NCBI GenBank assembly: GCA_963646285.1
Contig: CAVIWF010000012.1
Coordinates: 1-57,484, forward strand
DNA length: 57,484 nt
Direction of reading: 5' to 3'
DNA from: CAKUFA01 sp963646285
GTDB lineage: Bacteria > Bacillota > Clostridia > Christensenellales > Aristaeellaceae
Below the pieces are notes generated by a model. It was not told the DNA's origin, ran no database searches, and was given only the letters and a program-made list of their open reading frames with translations. This document shows, piece after piece, positions 52,194-57,484 of this stretch (its first letter is position 1; every line of letters begins with the position of its first letter). A program made the translations under genes and the position numbers.

Positions 52194-54101
52194 TTAGGAT
52201 GCCAGCTCCTTGGCTTCCTTGTGGTGGAACTTGGCTTTGAAGGCTGCCAGACGCTTCCGGCGCTTTTCCTTCCGCTCCAGCCGTTCGCCCAGGTCTCTTG
52301 CGCCAACGCCGTACACCAGGTACAGGATCAGCCCGGAGATGACCATGATGAACACCGTGGATGCGCAGCGTCTGCCGGATGCGTTCACGTTGTAACCGTC
52401 CCGGCCTTCCTCGGCGCACATGCTCTGGATCACCATGGCGTAGGTGGTGCCATAGCTGGACTGGAAGGTGGCGGACATGTCATACTCGGTGAACAGGGCA
52501 TTGAAGTTCAGTGCAAAGACGGCCAGCACACTTGGCAGCACAATGGGCAGCTTTACCTTCAGGAAGGTCACCAGGCTGCTGGCGCCCAGGTTCCTTGCCG
52601 CATCTTCCAGCTCCTCATCAATGGCGTAGAAGGCGGCCTTGATCATTCGCAAAGCAAAGGGCAGCTTCACCACCGTGTAGGCAATTACAATCAGGAAGCG
52701 GACATTCTCCTTCATATACAGGTTGTTGTTGAACACATACCAGATATGGTCGGAGTTGAAGAAGGTACGGTAGGAATAGCAGATCAGGATGGTGGGCAGC
52801 AGCCAGGGAAACAGCATGCTGTATTCCATGGCGATGGCACGCTTCTTGCCCTTGTTTTTGAAAATGTAGTTGACTGCAATCACCACAATGACGCAGGCCA
52901 GCGCCGCCGCAATGGCGGACATGACGAAGCTGAGGCGTATGCCTCCAACCGTGGCATCGTTGCTGAATAGGCCGGAGATACTGCCTTCCCGCACCTTCAC
53001 CTTGCCCCGGTTGGTCAGGAATTCATAATCCTGCTGACCGAAGAAGTTAATCAGCGTGAACTGATCGAAGGACAGGGTCTTGGCACGAATGGCCGGATAG
53101 TTCTGGAAGGCGAAGAGGACGATCATCACCACGGGGGTCATGTAGATCACGAACAGCACGTAGGCGTAAATATGAGCCAGTACGTTGGCTACCGGGTTGG
53201 TGATCTTCTGCTTGACCAGCTTGGCCTTGGTCTTACTGACGGACAGGTAGTGTCCCTTCCGCTCGTAGGCGGACAGTACAGTCAGCAGCACAATGGTGAA
53301 CAGGGCCAGAATAAGGGACAGCAGGGCGGCACGAGCCTGGGGGAAGGATTCGTCTGCCGTGGAAGATCCAGCCAGACGAACGATTTCCGGGTTGATGGAG
53401 TCGTAGCCCAACAGGGTGGGAGCACTCATGGCGCACAGGCCAGTGATGAAGGTCATAACCGTCAGGGAGAACAGGGTAGGGATCAGGGTAGGCAGTACCA
53501 CCTTTCGCAGCACGGTGAAGGGCTTGGCACCCAGGTTCCGGGCGGCTTCCACCGTGTTGTAGTCAATGGCACGGATGGCATTGCGCAGGAACAGGGCGTG
53601 GTTGCTGGTGCAGGCGAAGGTCATGGTGAACAGCACTGCATTAAAGCCGGAGAACCAGTTCTTGTCCATGTCCGGGAACATGCCGTAGAGCCAGGTGGTC
53701 AGAATACCGTCGCTGTCATACAGGAAAAGATAGCCGGTGACCAGTGCCACGCCGGAGTAAATCAGGGTGGTCATGTAGCCGATCCGCAGGATCTTGGCAC
53801 CCTTGATATCAAAGTATTCCGTCAGCAGCACAATGCTGATGCCCACAATGTTGACCGTGATCACCAGACACACGGCCAGCTTCAGGGAATTCATCACATA
53901 GGTGGGCATGTTGCCAGCGAAGAAGAAGCGAATCACTGCCAGGGGGTCAACGTTGCCGCTGGCATCCTTCACGGTGAACACCTGGGTAATGGTGTTCAGG
54001 CAGGGCAGCACCATGAACCCCAGGAAGAGGTACACGAAGAAGGCAATGCCGAAGACCTTGCCCAGGTTGCCCGGATTCAGGGAAGCAAGTTTCTTTTTCA
54101 T
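52194..54101 (-). CDS. ABC importer permease, two fused permease halves
   Basis: 635 residues with about 12 membrane helices. Two BPD_transp_1 units each contain an EAA loop: EAARNLGAKPFTVLRKVVLP (about 193) and DAARNLGASSLVTFLKVKLP (about 518). This fused layout is usual for iron(III), thiamine or phosphonate importers (FbpB/ThiP/PhnU type). It is 12 bases after the ATPase gene. A basic soluble C-terminus ends the protein. The substrate is not clear. Confidence 0.9.
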   Translation of the reverse strand: MKKKLASLNPGNLGKVFGIAFFVYLFLGFMVLPCLNTITQVFTVKDASGNVDPLAVIRFFFAGNMPTYVMNSLKLAVCLVITVNIVGISIVLLTEYFDIKGAKILRIGYMTTLIYSGVALVTGYLFLYDSDGILTTWLYGMFPDMDKNWFSGFNAVLFTMTFACTSNHALFLRNAIRAIDYNTVEAARNLGAKPFTVLRKVVLPTLIPTLFSLTVMTFITGLCAMSAPTLLGYDSINPEIVRLAGSSTADESFPQARAALLSLILALFTIVLLTVLSAYERKGHYLSVSKTKAKLVKQKITNPVANVLAHIYAYVLFVIYMTPVVMIVLFAFQNYPAIRAKTLSFDQFTLINFFGQQDYEFLTNRGKVKVREGSISGLFSNDATVGGIRLSFVMSAIAAALACVIVVIAVNYIFKNKGKKRAIAMEYSMLFPWLLPTILICYSYRTFFNSDHIWYVFNNNLYMKENVRFLIVIAYTVVKLPFALRMIKAAFYAIDEELEDAARNLGASSLVTFLKVKLPIVLPSVLAVFALNFNALFTEYDMSATFQSSYGTTYAMVIQSMCAEEGRDGYNVNASGRRCASTVFIMVISGLILYLVYGVGARDLGERLERKEKRRKRLAAFKAKFHHKEAKELAS

Positions 54102-54113
54102 TTCCGCTCCCCC

Positions 54114-55121
54114 TTATGCTTTATTAGCATCGTAGGACATAATGTCTGCCGGGTGGAGGCACACGGTGACTTCTTCTCCCGCCTCGTAGATATTGATGCC
54201 GTCGTTCTTTTCAATGGCCTTGATGGTCTGTCCGCCCAGGTTGATGTAGTACTTGATGTACAGGCCGTAATACTCCCGGCTCTCAATGGTGCCCTTCAGC
54301 TGCAGGGCACCGTCGTTCTTTACGTTGTTGACCCGCACCCGTTCCAGGCGGATGAAGTGGTTCTGGTTGGGGTTCAGCTTCATCTTGTCGGTAATTTCTT
54401 TCTCCAGCCGGTTAATGTCGCCAATGAAGTTGCACACAAACTCCGTCCGGGAATGGTTGTACACTTCGTTGGGGGTGCCGATCTGCTCAATGTAACCTTT
54501 GTTGAACACGGCAATCCGGTCGGAAAGGGTCAGTGCCTCTTCCTGATCGTGGGTGACGTAAATGGTGGTGATGCCGAACTCCCGCTGCATCTTCTTCAGC
54601 TCGTTACGGAGCTGCACACGGAGCTTGGCGTCCAGGTTGCTCAGAGGCTCGTCCATGCAGATGATGCTGGGGCCGGTGACCAGTGCACGGGCGATGGCCA
54701 CACGCTGCTGCTGGCCGCCGGAAAGCTGGCTGACGGCCTTCTTCAGCTGGGCGTCGGTCAGATCCACCTTTCGGGCAATCTCCTGCACCTTGGCGTTGAT
54801 CTCGCTCTTGCTCATATGCTTCAGTTTCAGGCCGAAGGCGATGTTGTCTTCCACCGTCATGGTGGGGAAGAGGGCATAGCTCTGGAACACAATGCCGATG
54901 TTCCGCTTTTCAATGGGCACGTTGGTAATGTCCACGTTGTTGACGCTGACCGTGCCGCTGACCGGCTCAATGAAGCCGGTGATGGTACGCAGGGTGGTGG
55001 TTTTGCCGCAGCCGGAAGGTCCCAGGAAGGTGAAGAACTCCCCTTCCTTCACGTCTACGTTAATGTGGTGCAGCGCCTCAAAGTCGCCGAACTTCACCAC
55101 GATGTCCTTCAAATCGATCAT
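54114..55121 (-). CDS. ABC importer ATP-binding protein
   Basis: 335 residues. Walker A GPSGCGKTT, signature LSGGQQQRVAIARAL, Walker B IICMDEPLSNLD and the H-loop VTHDQEEAL; a C-terminal TOBE-like domain (about 240-335). Relatives serve FbpC, PotA and PhnT systems. Start ATG 55121 has AAGGAG before it; an in-frame start 17 codons upstream is less well placed. A hairpin terminator at 55186-55216 lies upstream, between it and the binding-protein gene. Confidence 0.93.
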   Translation of the reverse strand: MIDLKDIVVKFGDFEALHHINVDVKEGEFFTFLGPSGCGKTTTLRTITGFIEPVSGTVSVNNVDITNVPIEKRNIGIVFQSYALFPTMTVEDNIAFGLKLKHMSKSEINAKVQEIARKVDLTDAQLKKAVSQLSGGQQQRVAIARALVTGPSIICMDEPLSNLDAKLRVQLRNELKKMQREFGITTIYVTHDQEEALTLSDRIAVFNKGYIEQIGTPNEVYNHSRTEFVCNFIGDINRLEKEITDKMKLNPNQNHFIRLERVRVNNVKNDGALQLKGTIESREYYGLYIKYYINLGGQTIKAIEKNDGINIYEAGEEVTVCLHPADIMSYDANKA

Positions 55122-55176
55122 GCAATACAGCTCCTTACCTCGATGTGCGGGTGGCAGCAGAACGAACTCCAATCAT

Positions 55177-55216
55177 AAATAAAATGTATGGCGAGCCCGA
55201 TCCGGACCCGCCATAC
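55177..55216 (-). terminator. Attenuator between binding-protein and ATPase genes
   Basis: On the minus strand a 13-base stem (55216-55204 with 55198-55186, two wobbles), 5-base loop, followed by ATTTTATTT. It would let the binding protein be made in excess over the ATPase and permease. Confidence 0.8.
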
Positions 55217-55252
55217 CGGGGTTCTATCCTGCAATGTGCAGCCGGGCGATTT

Positions 55253-56464
55253 TTACTCGGCAGCCTGGGTCAGCGTAGCCCAGTTCAGATTGTCCCAATC
55301 CGGCTCAGCAGGTGCCTGGTTGGCGTCTGCCCAGTAGAAGCCCAGGTTGGTCATGATGTTGGTCCACTCCTTGGTGTGAGCAGCCACATACTCGGCATAG
55401 GTCATGTCGGTGCCTTCCACGGTTTCCAGTGCGCAGTTCTTCAGCTGATAGATGGCGGGGATTTCGTCGCCGTACACTTCAGCCACAGCCACTTCGTTGC
55501 AGGGGAAGGAGTCGAACTCGTCGGACCATTCAGCCTGGGTATCAGCGGAGCCGAACCACTCGGCAAAGGCCTTCACAGCCTCGGTCTCTTCTTCGGTACG
55601 GTCTGCACGATCCAGAATGCCGATGTACTCAGCAATGTAGTAGGTGCCGTCAGCAATGTCCACAACGCCCCAGTTCTCGGGGGTGGTGGTGCCGGTCAGC
55701 GGCACGGAGGAGCTGTCAGCAGCGGAGTCGATCTTGCCGTACAGGGAAGAAGAGTAGAAGGTGGACACCTGCACGTCGCCACGGTTCAGGGGATCGAAGC
55801 CGTAGCTGTCGCCGGTGAACTCGCCGTTAGCGCAGTAGTTCCACAGCATCTTCCAGCCGTCCACGGAAATGCCGCCGGCGGGGCTGGTGGGATCGGTGTA
55901 GGAATACAGCAGAGCACTGTTGATGTTGCTGTTGGTGGTGCCGCCAACCTTGCCCTGACGATACCACTTGTAGCCGCAGTTCACAATGTCAGCCCAGTGG
56001 TCGAAGCTCAGGGTTTTGCCACTCGTGCCCTTGTCATCGGTACGGTAGAGCATCAGCACGTTCTGCACAACCAGACCGTAAGCCTTGCCGGGATACACGT
56101 ACTTGCCTACTTCATCGGCCCAGGAGGGGGTCCAGTCCATCACGGACAGGTTCTCATAGGTGCCGGAAACCAGCTGAGACCAGCGGGTTTCGTTCAGGCC
56201 GAACAGGATGTCGCCATCCTTGCTTTCGTTGGCCTTCTGAATGGCGGCAGTATCGCCGGAAATAACGGAGTTGTCGTCAATGGAGATGGAGAAGCCAGCC
56301 TTCTTGGCGGCGTTGGTCAGCCAGTTGACGCGCTCGGTAGAGTTGGAGTTGGAGTAAATCCGAATGGTGTAGCCGGAATAATCCTTGGATTCTTCGGCTA
56401 CAGCACCTGCTGCCAGTGTAAGCACCATGGCCAGTGCCAGCAGGAGAGATACGAGTTTCTTCAT
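55253..56464 (-). CDS. ABC importer solute-binding protein
   Basis: 403 residues. Signal peptide MKKLVSLLLALAMVLTLAAGAVA, cut near 23, with no cysteine lipobox, so it is not a lipoprotein. The mature part has the two-lobe extracellular solute-binding pattern (YTIRIYSNSNSTERVNWLTNAAKK, DILFGLNETRW, AYGLVVQNVLMLYRTDD) of the iron/putrescine/phosphonate class. Tyr and Asp-rich possible ligand sites are seen but do not fix the substrate. AAAGGAGG precedes the ATG. First gene of the operon; promoter at 56516-56544. Confidence 0.9.
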   Translation of the reverse strand: MKKLVSLLLALAMVLTLAAGAVAEESKDYSGYTIRIYSNSNSTERVNWLTNAAKKAGFSISIDDNSVISGDTAAIQKANESKDGDILFGLNETRWSQLVSGTYENLSVMDWTPSWADEVGKYVYPGKAYGLVVQNVLMLYRTDDKGTSGKTLSFDHWADIVNCGYKWYRQGKVGGTTNSNINSALLYSYTDPTSPAGGISVDGWKMLWNYCANGEFTGDSYGFDPLNRGDVQVSTFYSSSLYGKIDSAADSSSVPLTGTTTPENWGVVDIADGTYYIAEYIGILDRADRTEEETEAVKAFAEWFGSADTQAEWSDEFDSFPCNEVAVAEVYGDEIPAIYQLKNCALETVEGTDMTYAEYVAAHTKEWTNIMTNLGFYWADANQAPAEPDWDNLNWATLTQAAE

Positions 56465-56515
56465 ACCTGAAGCCTCCTTTTCGTTATGACAATAAACGGA
56501 TCGAACCTCGTGGTA

Positions 56516-56544
56516 ATCATATCATAGAAGGTGTTTTTTGTAAA
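56516..56544 (-). promoter_or_regulatory. ABC importer operon promoter
   Basis: On the minus strand TTTACA (56544-56539), 17-base spacer, TATGAT (56521-56516). Confidence 0.65.
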
Positions 56545-56556
56545 GTATTTGTAAAG
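56537..56556. repeat. 9-base direct repeat at the importer promoter
   Basis: TTTGTAAAG occurs at 56537-56545 and 56548-56556, 11 bases from start to start, about one turn of the helix. It overlaps the -35 box of the importer promoter and so may bind a regulator, for instance the YheO-like protein encoded divergently. Confidence 0.55.
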
Positions 56557-56647
56557 GAAAACCTGCAAGCTTTTTACCATAATTAATACTTTGTGGTCAA
56601 AAACCATTCCGTTTCTGCCATGTTTCAATCCTCTGGAAAGGTTTGAC

Positions 56648-56675
56648 TTGCGATTTTGCATACATATGCTATAAT
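56648..56675 (+). promoter_or_regulatory. Promoter of the YheO-like regulator
   Basis: TTGCGA (56648-56653), 16-base spacer, TATAAT (56670-56675). The leader to the first ATG is only about 11 bases. Confidence 0.6.
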
Positions 56676-56692
56676 GTATAAGAAAAACGGTT

Positions 56693-57367
56693 ATGATTGG
56701 AATGAAGCGAATGTCCATTGCCCCCATTGAACTGACGGAGAATGACCATGCCATTCTGGACTCTTACAAGGTGATGATGGATGGCCTGTCCGACTACCTG
56801 GGCAGTGCCTATGAACTGGTGCTGCACAGCCTGGATAATCTGGAGCACTCTGCCATTAAGGTGATCAATGGCTACCATACCGGCCGTACCGAAGGGGCGC
56901 CCATTACGGAAATGGCACTGCGGATGCTGGAGCACATTGCCGCCACCAAGCAGAAGGATTATGTGTGCTACCACGGGTACAACAAGGATGGCCATCCCCT
57001 TCGCTCCACCACCATTGCCATTCGCAGCAGCGGCAGGATCATCGGCCTGCTGTGCATGAACTTCTACATGGACACCCCTCTGTCCGACCTGTTCAAAACC
57101 TTCTCTGCCGCTCCCTTCATCGACGAAACCTATGTGCAGAGTGCGGAGGATACCATCCGTGCCGCTATCGAGCGGGCCAAGGCGGTGGTGGATGAAACCA
57201 TGCCGGAGAATGCTCCCACACGGAACCGTGCCATTATTGAGCAGCTGGATGCCTCTGGCGTGTTCCACATTAAGGATGCGGTGAACTGTGTAGCCCAGGC
57301 GCTGAACATTTCCCGCAACACCGTATACCTGCACCTGCGTACCCTGCGGGAAAAGGGAAAGAAGTAA
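56693..57367 (+). CDS. YheO/DauR-type PAS-HTH regulator
   Basis: 224 residues. The N-terminal part (about 15-130) is a YheO-type PAS-like domain (MMDGLSDYLGSAYELVLHSL, NGYHTGRTEGAPITEMAL, HPLRSTTIAIRSSGRIIGLLCMNF), and the C-terminal 60 residues are a helix-turn-helix (KDAVNCVAQALNISRNTVYLHLRTLRE) of the HTH_22 type. Homologues include DauR, which senses D-arginine. Starts at 56693, 56702 or 56711 are possible; none has a strong ribosome site, and the first is given. Divergent from the ABC importer, it probably controls it. Confidence 0.88.
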   Translation: MIGMKRMSIAPIELTENDHAILDSYKVMMDGLSDYLGSAYELVLHSLDNLEHSAIKVINGYHTGRTEGAPITEMALRMLEHIAATKQKDYVCYHGYNKDGHPLRSTTIAIRSSGRIIGLLCMNFYMDTPLSDLFKTFSAAPFIDETYVQSAEDTIRAAIERAKAVVDETMPENAPTRNRAIIEQLDASGVFHIKDAVNCVAQALNISRNTVYLHLRTLREKGKK

Positions 57368-57399
57368 GCGTCCAGACTATCAACAAACCCCAGGTGGCG

Positions 57400-57477
57400 T
57401 TGGAGGGCTCGCAAGCCCTTCAACTCTAAATCGAAAATCGGCGAGCCCCTTCGGGGCGTTAAACGGGGCGAAGCCCC
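57400..57477 (+). other. Three short hairpins at the right end
   Basis: TTGGAGGGCT/AGCCCTTCAA (57400-57409/57414-57423), GCCCC/GGGGC (57445-57449/57453-57457) and GGGGC/GCCCC (57465-57469/57473-57477). The sequence after the regulator stop holds no gene up to the window edge. No T-run follows, so they are not clear terminators; it may be the start of a GC-rich repeat region. Confidence 0.5.
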
Positions 57478-57484
57478 TGTGCGG

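Noticed and set aside
52194..54101. Fused permease as an assembly artefact of two genes
   Set aside because: Two complete halves in one frame are the normal form for FbpB/ThiP-type permeases.

Overview
The window looks like chromosome from an anaerobic, low-oxygen-type member of the Clostridia (Firmicutes), by eye moderately GC-rich. The reasons are the gene orders (priA-def-fmt-rsmB-rlmN-prpC-prkC-rsgA-rpe and rapZ-whiA-crh), strong AGGAGG-type ribosome sites, a CtsR operator in front of clpB, and a probable Re-citrate synthase. The exact family cannot be told from sequence alone; AxA-type (non-lipoprotein) signal peptides on secreted proteins resemble uncultured gut lineages, which is only an impression. 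About 52 protein genes were recognised. No tRNA, rRNA, CRISPR, insertion sequence or prophage was seen, and no gene is visibly broken.

Layout. 1-4986: terminator of an upstream gene, then glnS-gltX, two ECF transporter S components and mscL on the plus strand. 5025-7763: clpB on the minus strand with its CtsR-type promoter. 7817-16607: a plus-strand block with parA-parB, a surface-glycan group (sugar-phosphate transferase, split transketolase, LicD), a WalJ-like hydrolase, a CPBP protease and an ABC-F ATPase. 16626-22905: minus-strand metabolism (aspartate aminotransferase plus Re-citrate synthase; pcp, transglutaminase-like protein, guanine deaminase, a DUF3955 protein). 22907-33855: the tightly overlapping priA-to-rpe operon, covering replication restart, N-terminal formyl-methionine processing, rRNA modification and Ser/Thr phosphorylation. 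33862-41648: minus-strand tdk with a membrane-anchored propeller-like protein, a BTAD-type regulator, and the murB-rapZ-whiA-crh-ROK-DUF3842 operon. 41663-46559: VTC polyphosphate polymerase, DUF4956 membrane protein and a large LTD/CotH surface kinase. 46658-52120: YitT-like protein, rmlABCD for dTDP-L-rhamnose, and a secreted flavin-split-barrel-like protein. 52137-56544: a three-gene ABC importer, divergent from a YheO-type regulator (56693-57367).

How the parts fit. Much of the window serves the cell surface: dTDP-rhamnose supply, a lipid-linked glycan initiator with LicD, MurB, PASTA kinase/phosphatase, WalJ-like hydrolase, and the CotH/VTC/DUF4956 set. A second theme is nitrogen and amino acid flow: GlnRS and GluRS, aspartate aminotransferase feeding oxaloacetate to Re-citrate synthase (the route to glutamate in strict anaerobes), pyroglutamyl peptidase and guanine deaminase. 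Most promoters I could place have the -35 form TTGC(A/G)(T/A) in place of TTGACA, with a 16-17 base spacer to TATAAT, which is a consistent feature of the window.

The observations most worth following are the CotH-DUF4956-VTC surface phosphorylation set, the glycan group with a split transketolase, the BTAD regulator with a degenerate GGDEF-like end and a 13-base inverted repeat on its own promoter, the Crh-like protein with Ser15/Ser46, and the structured leader of parAB.
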